Shown here: positions 37,329 through 46,797 of the stretch, piece by piece | How positions within the stretch are numbered: the stretch's first letter is position 1 | Layout of the letters: each line of letters starts with the position of its first letter | From: Pseudomonas saliphila | GTDB taxonomy: Bacteria; Pseudomonadota; Gammaproteobacteria; Pseudomonadales; Pseudomonadaceae | Direction of reading: 5' to 3' | Assembly: GCF_008638345.1 (NCBI RefSeq) | Contig: NZ_VTVA01000007.1 | Span: forward strand, 143,522 to 207,521 | DNA length: 64,000 nucleotides | Position numbers and translations under genes: made by a program | Notes under the pieces: generated by a model | What the model was told of the DNA's origin: nothing | Seen by the model: the letters and a program-made list of their open reading frames with translations, nothing else | The model's database searches: none

Positions 37329-39140
37329 GTGATCGAGAATCTCCGTAACATTGCCATCATTGCCCACGTCGACCACGGCAAGACCACATTGGTCGATAAG
37401 CTGCTGCGTCTGTCCGGCACCCTGGACCGTAAGGAGCTCGAGAGCGAGCGCGTGATGGACAGCAACGACCAGGAAAAAGAGCGCGGCATTACCATCCTTG
37501 CGAAAAACACCGCACTGAAATGGAACGGCTACGACATCAACATCGTCGACACCCCCGGTCACGCTGACTTCGGTGGTGAAGTAGAGCGCGTGATGAGCAT
37601 GGTTGACTCCGTTCTGCTGGTCGTTGACGCGCAGGACGGTCCCATGCCGCAAACGCGTTTCGTTACCCAGAAGGCGTTCAAGGCAGGTCTGCGTCCGATC
37701 GTCGTCATCAACAAGGTTGACCGTCCTGGTGCACGTCCGGATTGGGTCGTCGACCAGATCTTCGATCTGTTTGACAACCTCGGTGCGACCGATGACCAGC
37801 TGGACTTTCCGATCGTGTACGCCAGCGCCCTGAACGGGATTGCCGGTCTGGATCACGAGAAGATGGACGACAACATGGATTGTCTGTTCCAGTCCATCAT
37901 CGAACACGTGCCGGCGCCGAACGTTGACCCAGAAGGTCCGTTCCAGATGCAGATTTCCCAGCTGGACTACAACAGCTTCCTGGGGATTATCGGCGTTGGC
38001 CGTATCGCTCGCGGCAAGGTCAAGACCAATACGCCTGTAACGGCTATCGGTGCTGATGGCAAGAAGCGTCAGGGTCGGATTCTGAAGATCATGGGCCACT
38101 CCGGTCTGCAGCGCGTTGAAGTCGAAGAAGCCCAGGCTGGCGACATCGTCTGCGTCAGCGGCATGGACGAGCTCTACATCTCCGATACGCTGTGCGACCA
38201 GAACAATGTCGAAGCGTTGCCGACCCTGTCAGTCGACGAGCCGACCGTTTCCATGACGTTCCAGGTTAACGACTCGCCGTTCTGCGGTAAGGAAGGCAAG
38301 TACGTCACCAGCCGTAACATCAAGGAGCGTCTGGAAAAGGAACTGCTGCACAACGTCGCGTTGCGCGTTGACCAGGGCGCAGATGCTGACAAGTTCAAGG
38401 TTTCCGGTCGTGGCGAGCTGCATTTGTCGGTCTTGATCGAAACCATGCGTCGTGAAGGCTTCGAGCTGGCAGTAGGCCGTCCGGAAGTTGTTATCAAGGA
38501 AGTCGACGGCCAGAAGCAGGAGCCCTTCGAGAACGTTACCATCGATATCGAGGAGATCCACCAGGGTCCGGTGATGGAACAGATGGGCGTGCGCAAAGGC
38601 GACCTGAGCAACATGGTTCCGGATGGCAAGGGCCGTATTCGTCTCGAATACACCATCCCTGCACGGGGCCTGATCGGTTTCCGTAACGCGTTTCTGACCA
38701 TGACCTCGGGCAGCGGCATTCTGACCTCGACCTTCAGCCATTACGGTCCGATCAAGAGTGGCGAAGTAGGCCAGCGTCAGAGCGGTGTGTTGGTCTCCAT
38801 GGCGACAGGTAAGGCACTAACTTACTCGCTGGAAACCCTGCAGAGCCGCGGCAAGCTGTTCCTGGCTCCGGGCGACGAGATCTATGAAGGTCAGTTGGCC
38901 GGCATCCACAGCCGTGATAACGATATGGCGATCAACCCTACCAAGGGCAAGAAGCTCGACAACATGCGTGCTTCGGGCAAGGACGAGACCATTGCTCTGG
39001 TTCCGCCGATCAGGTTCACCCTGGAACAGGCTCTTGAGTTCATCGATGATGACGAGCTGGTCGAGGTAACACCGAAGTCGATCCGTCTGCGTAAGAAGAT
39101 TCTTGACGAGAACCTGCGTAAGCGCGCCAGCAAGGGTTAA
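37329..39140 (+). CDS. typA: TypA/BipA, ribosome-associated GTPase
   Basis: Translational GTPase related to EF-G, involved in stress adaptation and large ribosomal subunit assembly. The start is a GTG giving [20 protein letters not shown]; the product has 603 residues. G motifs are clear: G1 [16 protein letters not shown]2 [13 protein letters not shown]3 [15 protein letters not shown] and G4 [12 protein letters not shown]-terminal features include [19 protein letters not shown] and [15 protein letters not shown]. An intrinsic terminator follows 20 bp after the stop. Confidence 0.97.
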   Translation: MIENLRNIAIIAHVDHGKTTLVDKLLRLSGTLDRKELESERVMDSNDQEKERGITILAKNTALKWNGYDINIVDTPGHADFGGEVERVMSMVDSVLLVVDAQDGPMPQTRFVTQKAFKAGLRPIVVINKVDRPGARPDWVVDQIFDLFDNLGATDDQLDFPIVYASALNGIAGLDHEKMDDNMDCLFQSIIEHVPAPNVDPEGPFQMQISQLDYNSFLGIIGVGRIARGKVKTNTPVTAIGADGKKRQGRILKIMGHSGLQRVEVEEAQAGDIVCVSGMDELYISDTLCDQNNVEALPTLSVDEPTVSMTFQVNDSPFCGKEGKYVTSRNIKERLEKELLHNVALRVDQGADADKFKVSGRGELHLSVLIETMRREGFELAVGRPEVVIKEVDGQKQEPFENVTIDIEEIHQGPVMEQMGVRKGDLSNMVPDGKGRIRLEYTIPARGLIGFRNAFLTMTSGSGILTSTFSHYGPIKSGEVGQRQSGVLVSMATGKALTYSLETLQSRGKLFLAPGDEIYEGQLAGIHSRDNDMAINPTKGKKLDNMRASGKDETIALVPPIRFTLEQALEFIDDDELVEVTPKSIRLRKKILDENLRKRASKG

Positions 39141-39155
39141 TCCCTTAAGCTGATC

Positions 39156-39185
39156 AAAAAACCCGCCACTCCGGCGGGTTTTTTG
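39156..39185 (+). terminator. Intrinsic terminator of typA
   Basis: Stem AACCCGCC, loop ACTCC, stem GGCGGGTT followed by a run of Ts (39179-39184); an 8-bp perfect stem 19 bp after the typA stop codon. Confidence 0.93.
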
Positions 39186-39186
39186 T

Positions 39187-39488
39187 GTCTGGTCGTCCGG
39201 TATTGCAAGGCATTCGGATAGCAGCCTGAGATGGCTTTGAATGTGTATATAGATCAATCACTTAACCCGCATGAGTGAGCCTGATCGCGCGAGGGCGAGC
39301 GCCACCCGCTTGGGTATGCGAACTGCACCGCGTTCTGACGTTTCGGCGTTATGACTTTCTGCAGGGGCCGACTAGGGTTACTGCACCCTGCCGATGAACA
39401 CCGCCGTCCTCAAATAACACGCTGCAGAACCTGCGCATACCGTTGACCGGGCAGTAGTGCAACGAACCCATCTGATTGGAGAACTGTC
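39187..39488. other. Intergenic region typA - pectate lyase
   Basis: About 300 bp without a recognisable gene. A more AT-rich patch (39236-39262, around GTGTATATAGATC) and a TTGACC at 39443-39448 that could be a -35 are the only promoter-like features; no matching -10 stands out. A GGAG ribosome binding site lies 7 nt before the lyase ATG. Confidence 0.4.
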
Positions 39489-40997
39489 ATGCACCCCTTT
39501 AACACTCATCGATTGCAGCGACCGGGCCTGTTTTTGCTCAGTCTGCTGATCTCGGCCGCTGCGCAGGCGGAGGTCGAAGATGGTCGCTATACCATCGTCT
39601 CGCGCCACAGTGGTCTGGCGCTTGCAGTCGAGGGCAACAGCAAAACCGACGGAGCCAACGTCATACAGAGCAACCTGAACGGCGCCTCCAGCCAGCAATT
39701 CGACGTTGATAATCTGGGCAACGGGTACTACTCGATTCGTCCGGTGCACAGCGGCAAATCGCTGGATGTGTACGAGTTCAGCACCGAACCTGGCGGTGAT
39801 ATACGCCAATGGGCTTTCTGGGAAGGCTACAACCAGCAGTGGCAGATCAAGGAGGCGGGTGATCGTCACCACAAGATCCTTTCGCGGCACAGCGGCCTGG
39901 CGCTGGATGTATGGCAGTGGAGTACGCGCAGTGGGGGCGATGTCCGCCAGTGGACGGATACCGGCGGCGTGAACCAGCAGTGGGAGTTCCGTGCGGTTGG
40001 CGACACCGGTGGCGGCGATACGCCCGGCGCCACGGCCTGCCTGGAAAGCCCACCGGGCTTCGCCGCGCAGGGTAACGGCACCACCGGTGGCGCCGGTGGG
40101 CAGCAAGTCACGGTCAGCACCGGGCGTGAGCTGTCCGCGGCAATCGACAATCACACCAATGCATGGAAGAGCAACAGGTCGCACCGTACGGTAATCCGCG
40201 TTAACGGCACCATCAATCCGGGCAACTCGGGGGTTAACCGGTTCGATATCAAGGACACCGGCAACCTGTCGATCATAGGCGTCGGCAATCGCGGAGTACT
40301 GGATGGACGAGGGCTGCTAATTCGCGGCTCAAGCAACGTCATTGTGCGCAACCTGAGCATTCATCACGTACGCGATGGCAGCGGTGACGGTATCGAGCTG
40401 GACGGCACCCGGCCGGTGCGCAACGTGTGGATTGACCACAATACCTTCTACAACAGCCTCGATGTGGAGAAGGATTACTATGACAGTCTGATTGACGGCA
40501 AGCTGGACGTCAGCCGCGTCACCCTGTCGTACAACATCTTTCGTGACAGCTGGAAGACCTCGCTCTGGGGGCACAGCGACAGCAGCGAAGACGACCGCCG
40601 TGTTACCTTCGCCTTCAATCACTTCGACAATGTCTATTCCCGCGCGCCCTTGTTGCGTTTCGGCCAGACGCATATCTACAACAACTATTACAGCCGGATT
40701 CTGGATACTGGCATCAATACCCGAATGGGTAACCGGGTGCGCATCGACAACAACGTGTTCGAGAACGCCAGGAACCCGATTGTCTCCTGTTACAGCAGCC
40801 AGATCGGCTTCTGGGACGCACGCAACAATCAGTTCAACAATGTGATCTGGCAGGGCGGTTCCGATTGCAGTATTGCCGGTCCGAACCCTGGCGCTGCGGT
40901 CAGCTACACGCCACCCTACCGCTATGATCTGCTGCCGACCAATCAGGTCAAGAGCCACGTCGTTGCCAATGCCGGGGCGGGTCGCTGTCAGTTGTAG
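39489..40997 (+). CDS. Secreted pectate lyase (PL1-like) with N-terminal ricin-type lectin domain
   Basis: Exported polysaccharide lyase of 502 residues expected to cleave polygalacturonate by beta-elimination. A signal peptide (RPGLFLLSLLISAAAQA) is followed by a ricin B/CBM13-like beta-trefoil (about residues 30-170) with repeated SRHSGLAL and GxNQQW-type motifs (ASSQQFDV, YNQQWQI, VNQQWEF). The right-handed beta-helix lyase domain has NVWIDHNTFYNS (Trp314 onward), DSLIDGKLDVSRVTLSYN with likely calcium-binding aspartates, and the PL1 signature RAPLLRFG with catalytic Arg390. Such a gene is unusual between typA and housekeeping genes in pseudomonads and is probably acquired. The true substrate could be another uronate polymer. 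Confidence 0.9.
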   Translation: MHPFNTHRLQRPGLFLLSLLISAAAQAEVEDGRYTIVSRHSGLALAVEGNSKTDGANVIQSNLNGASSQQFDVDNLGNGYYSIRPVHSGKSLDVYEFSTEPGGDIRQWAFWEGYNQQWQIKEAGDRHHKILSRHSGLALDVWQWSTRSGGDVRQWTDTGGVNQQWEFRAVGDTGGGDTPGATACLESPPGFAAQGNGTTGGAGGQQVTVSTGRELSAAIDNHTNAWKSNRSHRTVIRVNGTINPGNSGVNRFDIKDTGNLSIIGVGNRGVLDGRGLLIRGSSNVIVRNLSIHHVRDGSGDGIELDGTRPVRNVWIDHNTFYNSLDVEKDYYDSLIDGKLDVSRVTLSYNIFRDSWKTSLWGHSDSSEDDRRVTFAFNHFDNVYSRAPLLRFGQTHIYNNYYSRILDTGINTRMGNRVRIDNNVFENARNPIVSCYSSQIGFWDARNNQFNNVIWQGGSDCSIAGPNPGAAVSYTPPYRYDLLPTNQVKSHVVANAGAGRCQL

Positions 40998-41077
40998 TGT
41001 TCAACCGAACGGAGTGGCACCTTGTCGGTCTCAAGCGTTACGCAATGTTTGCGTTTGAGACCAGAGGAGGAGCGTTA

Positions 41078-41329
41078 ATGGGTATTATCGGTACGATCAT
41101 CATTGGCCTAATCGTGGGGCTGATTGCCCGTTTTCTCAAACCGGGTAACGACAGCATGGGTTGGATCATGACCATACTGCTCGGTATCGGCGGCTCGCTA
41201 CTGGCCACCTACGGCGGACAAGCGCTGGGATTCTACGAGGCGGGTGAGGGTGCCGGTTTCATTGGCGCAGTCATTGGTGCGATTGTCCTGTTGGTGATTT
41301 ACGGCATGGTTACCCGCGACAAGGATTGA
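41078..41329 (+). CDS. GlsB/YeaQ/YmgE family small membrane protein
   Basis: An 83-residue hydrophobic protein of the transglycosylase-associated (YeaQ/GlsB) family, linked to stress responses without a known activity. The ATG follows GAGGAGGAGCG, a very strong ribosome binding site. Three membrane helices are visible: GIIGTIIIGLIVGLIARFL, WIMTILLGIGGSLLATYGG and FIGAVIGAIVLLVIYGMV, with the family's GNDSMGW turn between the first two. A UUCG-loop hairpin follows the gene. Confidence 0.88.
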   Translation: MGIIGTIIIGLIVGLIARFLKPGNDSMGWIMTILLGIGGSLLATYGGQALGFYEAGEGAGFIGAVIGAIVLLVIYGMVTRDKD

Positions 41330-41335
41330 CTGAAT

Positions 41336-41361
41336 ACAGGGCTGCCTTCGGGCAGCCCTGT
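41336..41361 (+). terminator. UUCG-loop hairpin after the GlsB-type gene
   Basis: Perfect 11-bp stem ACAGGGCTGCC / GGCAGCCCTGT with a TTCG tetraloop, 7 bp after the stop codon. The tract that follows (TGCGTTCTG) has few Ts, so termination may be inefficient, but the stem is very stable. Confidence 0.7.
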
Positions 41362-41472
41362 TGCGTTCTGCTGGTGGCCCGCGCATCGATCCTGGTTATT
41401 GCCGGGCTGCGTGCCAGCTAGTGAATCTGAGCTAGGCTGTGTTGGTCAGGCAAGCGATAACAGGAGCAGCGC

Positions 41473-41895
41473 ATGTTTACCTACATCATGCTCGGGAGCA
41501 GTGATCTGGAGCGCTCGAAGCCGTTTTACGACCATGCGCTTGCGCCGCTCGGCATCGCCCGCTGCGGTCCGCAGAACGACCCTGACTGGGAAGACATCGC
41601 CGGCTGGGGTGTCTATGAACAGGATGGCGCGACGGAGCTGGCGTTGTGGCTGTGCAAACCCTTTGACGGCCGTCCGGCTTCGGTAGGCAACGGCACCATG
41701 GTGGCGCTGAAGGCAATGAGCTGGGATGCGGTACGCGGCTTTCACCAGGCAGCGCTGGAGCATGGCGGCAGCAGTGAGGGAGTGCCGGGCCTGCGTGCGC
41801 ATTATGCGGATGACTTTTTTGCGGCCTATGTTCGCGATCCGGACGGCAACAAGCTGGCGGCTGTGTGTCGCGGTTTTACTGCAGAGCAGGCGTGA
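41473..41895 (+). CDS. VOC (glyoxalase/bleomycin resistance) family protein
   Basis: A 140-residue vicinal-oxygen-chelate fold protein. Paired beta-alpha-beta modules are seen as MFTYIMLGSSDLERSKPFYDHAL at the N-terminus (read in two halves) and YADDFFAAYVRDPDGNKLAAV at the C-terminus, the latter holding the usual metal-ligand region. It belongs to a common group of uncharacterised single-domain VOC proteins; substrate and metal cannot be assigned. A GGAG precedes the ATG. Confidence 0.85.
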   Translation: MFTYIMLGSSDLERSKPFYDHALAPLGIARCGPQNDPDWEDIAGWGVYEQDGATELALWLCKPFDGRPASVGNGTMVALKAMSWDAVRGFHQAALEHGGSSEGVPGLRAHYADDFFAAYVRDPDGNKLAAVCRGFTAEQA

Positions 41896-41971
41896 TGAAC
41901 TGCTGAGACGGCGCCACCGAAACGATGCATAAACGAACCCTGAACTCGAGCAAGCACTCACAGGAGATATC

Positions 41972-42493
41972 ATGAAAACAATTCATTGGCTGGCACTCGG
42001 CGCGATGCTATCCGCCGGAGCTGCGCACGCTGCCTCCACCGACGTCACCATGAACCAGGTAAGCGGCGATGGGGTGGGCAAGTCTATAGGTGAGGTGACC
42101 ATCAGTGAAACCGAACACGGCCTGGTCTTTACCCCCAAGCTGAGTGACCTGCCGGCCGGGATCCATGGCTTCCATGTCCATGAAAACGGCAGTTGCGAGC
42201 CGGGCACAGACAATGGCGAAAAAGTGGCAGCCAAGGCTGCCGGTGGTCATTTCGATCCCGAGAAAACAGGCGAGCATCACGGGCCCTACGGCGAAGGCCA
42301 CTTGGGCGACCTGCCGGCACTCTATGTGGATGAGGACGGCAACGCCGATTATCCTGTGCTGGCGCCGCGTATCAAGAAACTTGAAGAGATCAAAGGCCGC
42401 GCACTGATGATCCATGCTGGCGGTGACAACCATTCCGACGATCCCAAGCCGCTTGGCGGTGGTGGCGAGCGGATTGCCTGCGGCGTGATCTAG
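41972..42493 (+). CDS. sodC: Periplasmic Cu,Zn superoxide dismutase
   Basis: Dismutes superoxide in the periplasm. The 173-residue precursor has a signal peptide (MKTIHWLALGAMLSAGAAHA). Metal ligands are visible in GFHVHENGSC (two copper histidines and the disulfide cysteine), GGHFDPEKTGEHHGPYGEGHLGD (copper/zinc histidines; motif spans residues about 90-112), and MIHAGGDNHSDDPKPLGGGGERIACGV (zinc-loop and the second cysteine, to the C-terminus). It is the bacterial P-type enzyme. It follows the VOC gene by 76 bp with its own GGAGATATC ribosome binding site. Confidence 0.95.
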   Translation: MKTIHWLALGAMLSAGAAHAASTDVTMNQVSGDGVGKSIGEVTISETEHGLVFTPKLSDLPAGIHGFHVHENGSCEPGTDNGEKVAAKAAGGHFDPEKTGEHHGPYGEGHLGDLPALYVDEDGNADYPVLAPRIKKLEEIKGRALMIHAGGDNHSDDPKPLGGGGERIACGVI

Positions 42494-42562
42494 ACGAGAC
42501 CTTTTCGACCTGATGCTGGCAGGACCGACATCTTGCTGGCATCAGCCCGGGTTGGACAGCTT

Positions 42563-43099
42563 ATGTACGCGAGCGTGTTGACATTCTGGTTCGAGGAACT
42601 CAAACCTGCGATGTGGTGGAAGAAGGATCCGCCGCTTGATCGGCTGATTGCTCAACGCTTCGAGCCACTGCATGCTCAAGCTACTCGCGGTGAACTCTTC
42701 CGTTGGCGAGCGAGCCACGCAGGCCGGCTGGCAGAGATCATCGTACTGGATCAGTTCTCACGAAATATCTACCGCGACCGTCCACAGGCATTTGCCTGGG
42801 ATGGCATGGCGCTGGTGCTGGCACAGGAAGCCATTGCTGCAAAGGCTGACCGGGATCTTAGCCTCGATGAGCGCAGCTTTATGTACATGCCCTTCATGCA
42901 CAGCGAATCCCTGCTGATTCACGAACAGGCGATGCGGCTGTTTTCTGCCAAGGGGCTGGAATACAGTTTTAGATTCGAGCGGCGCCACAAGGACATTCTC
43001 GAGCGCTTCGGTCGATACCCTCATCGCAACGCGGCGCTGGGTCGCGTATCGACGGAGGCGGAAATCGCCTTCCTGAAGGAGCCTGGTTCCAGCTTCTGA
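42563..43099 (+). CDS. DUF924 family protein
   Basis: A 178-residue helical (TPR-like) cytoplasmic protein of the DUF924 family; function unknown. The chosen start gives MYASVLTFWFEELKPAMWW, the usual N-terminus of the family (VLxFWF...WW), although a TTG ten codons upstream is in frame. Other conserved stretches are EIIVLDQFSRNIYRDRPQAF, YMPFMHSESLLIHEQAM, ERRHKDILERFGRYPHRN and LGRVSTEAEIAFL. Confidence 0.88.
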   Translation: MYASVLTFWFEELKPAMWWKKDPPLDRLIAQRFEPLHAQATRGELFRWRASHAGRLAEIIVLDQFSRNIYRDRPQAFAWDGMALVLAQEAIAAKADRDLSLDERSFMYMPFMHSESLLIHEQAMRLFSAKGLEYSFRFERRHKDILERFGRYPHRNAALGRVSTEAEIAFLKEPGSSF

Positions 43100-43198
43100 G
43101 CGAGATAACCCCTTCCAATTGCGCGAGATTGATGGCTTTGCTGTGAACGTACTGAGGGATGTGGCAATCTGACAGGATGTCATCAGAGGAGTCGATCA

Positions 43199-44533
43199 AT
43201 GCGGTATTTGCTGCCTGCCATGCTCGTGAGTGTGTCACTTTCCATGTTGACCGGATGCGGTGATGAACCGGCTGCACCGGTGGAGGCCCCCGTCGAGGAA
43301 GTGTCCGCCGATGGCGACGAGCAGAAGCAAGTGATGCGCATCACCGGCGATCTGACCTATCAGGCGCGTACCGCTCTGCAACCGGAAAGTCAGGCCGTCA
43401 TCGAGCTGCGTTACGCTGCCTCGGGCGAGACGGAGCCGACAAGCGTGCTGGCCCGCCAACGCATCGATCTGATCGGACGCAACGTACCCGTGCACTTTAT
43501 CCTGGAGGTCGATCCCAAGGAATTACAGCGCGCCGATGCCTATCAACTGCGCGCGGTGATCATGGAAGGTGAGCGGGCTACCTGGCTGGCCGAGCCTGTA
43601 GCGATTGGGCCGAAGGCGGAGGAAATCAATCTCGGTGAACTGGTGCTGCTTCCACATCGTGAGGCGGCCTTCTCCAGCATCATGTCTTGTGGCCAGGCGC
43701 AGATTAGCGTGGGTTACGAGGGAGACGACCTGATTCTTGAGGTGGCAGACGACGAATACGTATTGCTCCCGGTGGAGACGCACGCTGGCGCCCGCTTCGA
43801 GGCGGAGGGTGATCCGTCTACGCGGTTCTGGAGCCGCGGAGACAGCGCCTTACTGACGCTTAAGGGAAAAGCCTACCCGGAATGCGTACCACCAGGCGCG
43901 TTGCCCAAGCCGTTCCTGGCCTTTGGTAACGAACCGTCCTGGCATGTTCGCCTGGAAAACGGCGAACTGACCCTGCAGCGTCCCGACCAGGATCTGGAAT
44001 TTACCGCGCCTTACCAGATCAGCGATGACAATAGCGAGGATGTATCCGTAGAAATCACCGAAGAAGCCAGTGAGCATAGGGTGCGCCTGACTGCCAGCAG
44101 AAATATCTGCTACGACAGCATGACCGGGATGGCCTACCCGCGGGAAATCACCCTGGTGGTCGATGGCGAGGAGCTGGAGGGTTGCGGTGGATCCCCGGCA
44201 CGGCTGCTGCAGGGCGTTGACTGGATCGTCGAGGATATCAACGGGGGCGGGATTATTGACGGCTCGAGAGTGGAGGTGGTGTTTTCCAGCAACGATCGTG
44301 TCGCTGGTCAGGCCTCCTGTAATAATTACTCGGCCGAATATGAGCTGACCGGAGAATCGCTGAATGTGGGCAATGTCATCACCACCAAGAAAGCCTGCGC
44401 ACCGGCATTGATGGAGCAAGAGCAACGCTTTCTCGATATGCTGCAGCGTGTGCAGCAGTTCAAGTTCAATGAACAAGGCGCCTTGATGCTGCTCACCCCT
44501 GAGGGAGAATCCCTGACTGCGCGGATGCAGTGA
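43199..44533 (+). CDS. Mosaic lipoprotein: YbaY-like, MliC-like, COG3650 and META domains
   Basis: A 444-residue lipoprotein with lipobox LTGC at about residues 18-21. Four modules are recognisable in order: a YbaY-like beta-barrel (MRITGDLTYQARTALQPES to ITLGELVLLP-type end, about 45-150), a MliC-like lysozyme-inhibitor region (SCGQAQISVGYEGDDLILEV, about 160-225), a COG3650-type segment (FLAFGNEPSWHVRLENGEL, about 238-330), and a C-terminal META/HslJ domain (VDWIVEDINGGGIIDGSR, SCNNYSAEYELTG, TKKACAPALMEQEQRFL). Such combinations occur in Pseudomonas envelope proteins of unknown role; protection from lysozyme or stress is a guess from the MliC and META parts. The ATG follows GAGGAG. Confidence 0.85.
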   Translation: MRYLLPAMLVSVSLSMLTGCGDEPAAPVEAPVEEVSADGDEQKQVMRITGDLTYQARTALQPESQAVIELRYAASGETEPTSVLARQRIDLIGRNVPVHFILEVDPKELQRADAYQLRAVIMEGERATWLAEPVAIGPKAEEINLGELVLLPHREAAFSSIMSCGQAQISVGYEGDDLILEVADDEYVLLPVETHAGARFEAEGDPSTRFWSRGDSALLTLKGKAYPECVPPGALPKPFLAFGNEPSWHVRLENGELTLQRPDQDLEFTAPYQISDDNSEDVSVEITEEASEHRVRLTASRNICYDSMTGMAYPREITLVVDGEELEGCGGSPARLLQGVDWIVEDINGGGIIDGSRVEVVFSSNDRVAGQASCNNYSAEYELTGESLNVGNVITTKKACAPALMEQEQRFLDMLQRVQQFKFNEQGALMLLTPEGESLTARMQ

Positions 44534-44717
44534 CATTGATTCGCCGATGACCGGACAATCAGACATCCACAAGATCCCAGTGCCCTTCGGCGCCGGGCTT
44601 ATAAAATTGTCAGGATCAGCCGTTCAGGATCTACACTTCATCATCAGTGCGGTAATCAACAATCCGGTCGTCTGACGCTGCATGTTGAACCCAATCAAAA
44701 CAACGCAAGGATAGAAA

Positions 44718-45296
44718 ATGTTAGCTCTGGTGGCAGGTTTGGTCATTTTTCTGGGTATTCACTCAACCGGCTTGTTCGCGCCGAACTGGCGCGCGGCGCA
44801 GAAGCAGCGGCTCGGTGAGAATGCCTGGAAAGGTATTTATTCATTAGTTGCGCTGATCGGTCTGGTACTGATCGTCTGGGGCTACGGCCAGGCTCGGCTT
44901 GACCCTGTCTGGTTATGGGTGTCGCCGGTCTGGACACGACATCTGGCGGCCCTGCTGACGATTCCGGCATTTGTGCTGCTGGTCGCCACCTATCTGCCCG
45001 GCACGAAGATGAAGGCGCGGGTTGGGCACCCGATGCTGCTGGGCGTGAAATTCTGGGCCATCGCGCATTTGATAGCCAACGGTACCCTGCCCGACGTGTT
45101 GCTGTTTGGCGGCTTCCTGGCCTGGGCCGTGGCCCTGTTTATTGTCCTGCGACGCCGTGATCGTGCTGCCGGCGTAGTGCGCCCTGCCGGCAAGGCGAGC
45201 CGCGACGTCATGGCAGTGGTCGTCGGGCTGGTGCTTTGGGTTATTTTTGCCCTCTGGCTGCATCAATCGCTGATCGGCGTGCGTCCCTTCGGGTAG
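44718..45296 (+). CDS. NnrU family membrane protein
   Basis: A 192-residue integral membrane protein of the NnrU family, named from a gene near denitrification clusters but widespread elsewhere. Helices are visible as MLALVAGLVIFLGIHSTGLF, IYSLVALIGLVLIVWGYGQA, HLAALLTIPAFVLLVATYLP, LLFGGFLAWAVALFIVLRR and VMAVVVGLVLWVIFALWLHQ. The conserved family segment HPMLLGVKFWAIAHLIANG is present. No denitrification genes are in the window. AAGGA precedes the ATG. Confidence 0.9.
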   Translation: MLALVAGLVIFLGIHSTGLFAPNWRAAQKQRLGENAWKGIYSLVALIGLVLIVWGYGQARLDPVWLWVSPVWTRHLAALLTIPAFVLLVATYLPGTKMKARVGHPMLLGVKFWAIAHLIANGTLPDVLLFGGFLAWAVALFIVLRRRDRAAGVVRPAGKASRDVMAVVVGLVLWVIFALWLHQSLIGVRPFG

Positions 45297-45383
45297 TTCG
45301 CGGCTGTAGATGACAGCCATCGCGCTGGTGAGTAATGTTGGAAAAAACAGTATCGGTTGAGATGTACATCCAGGAGCCCGACC

Positions 45384-46355
45384 ATGCAGCTGTTGTATCC
45401 GGAGATCAAACCCTACGCTCGCCATGAACTGGCCGTCGAAGCGCCACATGTTTTGTACGTCGATGAAAGTGGCGAGCCCGATGGTTTGCCGGTTGTCTTC
45501 CTGCATGGCGGACCGGGGGCAGGGTGTGACGCACTGAGTCGGCGTTTCTTCGATCCGTCGATCTATCGCATTATCACCTTCGACCAGCGCGGAGCGGGTC
45601 GTTCGACGCCCCATGCCAGCCTCGAGAACAACACCACTGCGCATCTGGTAAGTGACATGGAAGCGCTGCGGGAGCACCTGAAAATCGACAAGTGGGTGCT
45701 GTTCGGTGGCTCCTGGGGTTCGACGCTCGCGCTGGCCTATGCCCAGGCGCATCCTGATCGGGTCAGCGCGATGATTCTGCGCGGGATATTCTTGTGCCGG
45801 GATCAGGACATACGCTGGTTCTATCAGGAAGGGGCGAGCCACATCTTCCCGGACTATTGGGAGGACTATGCTTCGCTGATTCCTGAAGTCGAGCGCGGTG
45901 ACATGGTCTCTGCCTACTATCGAAGGCTGATTGGCGACGATGAGATCTGCCGGATGCACGCGGCCAGGAGTTGGTCGAGCTGGGAAGGGCGCTGCGCCAC
46001 GCTGCGTCCCAGTGCGCAGGTTATTGACCGCTTCAATGACTCACGTCGCGCCTACGCAATGGCCAGGATTGAGTGCCATTTCTTTGTTAATCACGCCTTT
46101 CTGCAGCCGGATCAGCTGTTGAACAACATGCCGTCCATCGGCCATATCCCGGGCATCCTGATTCATGGCCGCTATGACATGGTGTGTCCGCTGGATAACG
46201 CCTTTGCCTTGCATCGGCACTGGCCGGCGAGTGAGCTACAGATCATCCGTGACGCCGGGCATGCGGCGTCCGAAGCCGGTACGGCGGATGCACTGGTACG
46301 CGCCACGCAGTCCATAGCGCAGCGTCTGTTGCACCTGCCTCCCCAGGCGGAATAG
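45384..46355 (+). CDS. pip: Prolyl aminopeptidase
   Basis: Alpha/beta-hydrolase (323 residues, peptidase family S33) that removes N-terminal proline from peptides. The chosen ATG gives [19 protein letters not shown], the usual start. Signatures are [20 protein letters not shown] (oxyanion region), the [13 protein letters not shown] motif, the nucleophile elbow [13 protein letters not shown] with its serine, the aspartate in [10 protein letters not shown] and the histidine in [10 protein letters not shown]. dtd starts 3 bp after its stop codon. Confidence 0.95.
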   Translation: MQLLYPEIKPYARHELAVEAPHVLYVDESGEPDGLPVVFLHGGPGAGCDALSRRFFDPSIYRIITFDQRGAGRSTPHASLENNTTAHLVSDMEALREHLKIDKWVLFGGSWGSTLALAYAQAHPDRVSAMILRGIFLCRDQDIRWFYQEGASHIFPDYWEDYASLIPEVERGDMVSAYYRRLIGDDEICRMHAARSWSSWEGRCATLRPSAQVIDRFNDSRRAYAMARIECHFFVNHAFLQPDQLLNNMPSIGHIPGILIHGRYDMVCPLDNAFALHRHWPASELQIIRDAGHAASEAGTADALVRATQSIAQRLLHLPPQAE

Positions 46356-46357
46356 CG

Positions 46358-46795
46358 GTGAAAGGCTTGTTGCAGCGGGTCACTCAGGCCCGGGTAGAGG
46401 TTGACGGGAAAACGGTCGGTGCCATTGATCGCGGCTTGCTGGTACTGGTTGGCATCGAGCCGGAGGATGATCAGGTCAGCGCCGACAGACTGTTGCAGCG
46501 GATATTGCGTTATCGGGTGTTCAGCGATGCCGAGGGGCGCATGAACGCCTCGCTGCAGGACGTGGAGGGCGGGCTGTTGCTGGTATCGCAGTTCACCCTG
46601 GCGGCTGATACAGGCAAGGGCCTGCGACCGGGATTCTCCACCGCCGCGCCGCCGGCGCGGGCCGCCGAGTTATTCGAATACCTGCTCGGTCAAGCCCGCG
46701 AGCGGCACCCGCAGGTCAGCAGCGGGCGTTTCGGTGCTGACATGCAGGTGCATCTGGTGAACGATGGCCCGGTCACCTTTCTGTTAGAGGTGTGA
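46358..46795 (+). CDS. dtd: D-aminoacyl-tRNA deacylase
   Basis: Hydrolyses D-amino acids, and mischarged glycine, from tRNA. The start is a GTG giving [21 protein letters not shown]; the product has 145 residues, the normal length. The two active-site motifs are visible: [17 protein letters not shown] (about residues 77-93) and the cross-subunit Gly-cisPro region [11 protein letters not shown] at the C-terminus. It is coupled to pip by a 2-bp spacer. Confidence 0.96.
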   Translation: MKGLLQRVTQARVEVDGKTVGAIDRGLLVLVGIEPEDDQVSADRLLQRILRYRVFSDAEGRMNASLQDVEGGLLLVSQFTLAADTGKGLRPGFSTAAPPARAAELFEYLLGQARERHPQVSSGRFGADMQVHLVNDGPVTFLLEV

Positions 46796-46797
46796 GC

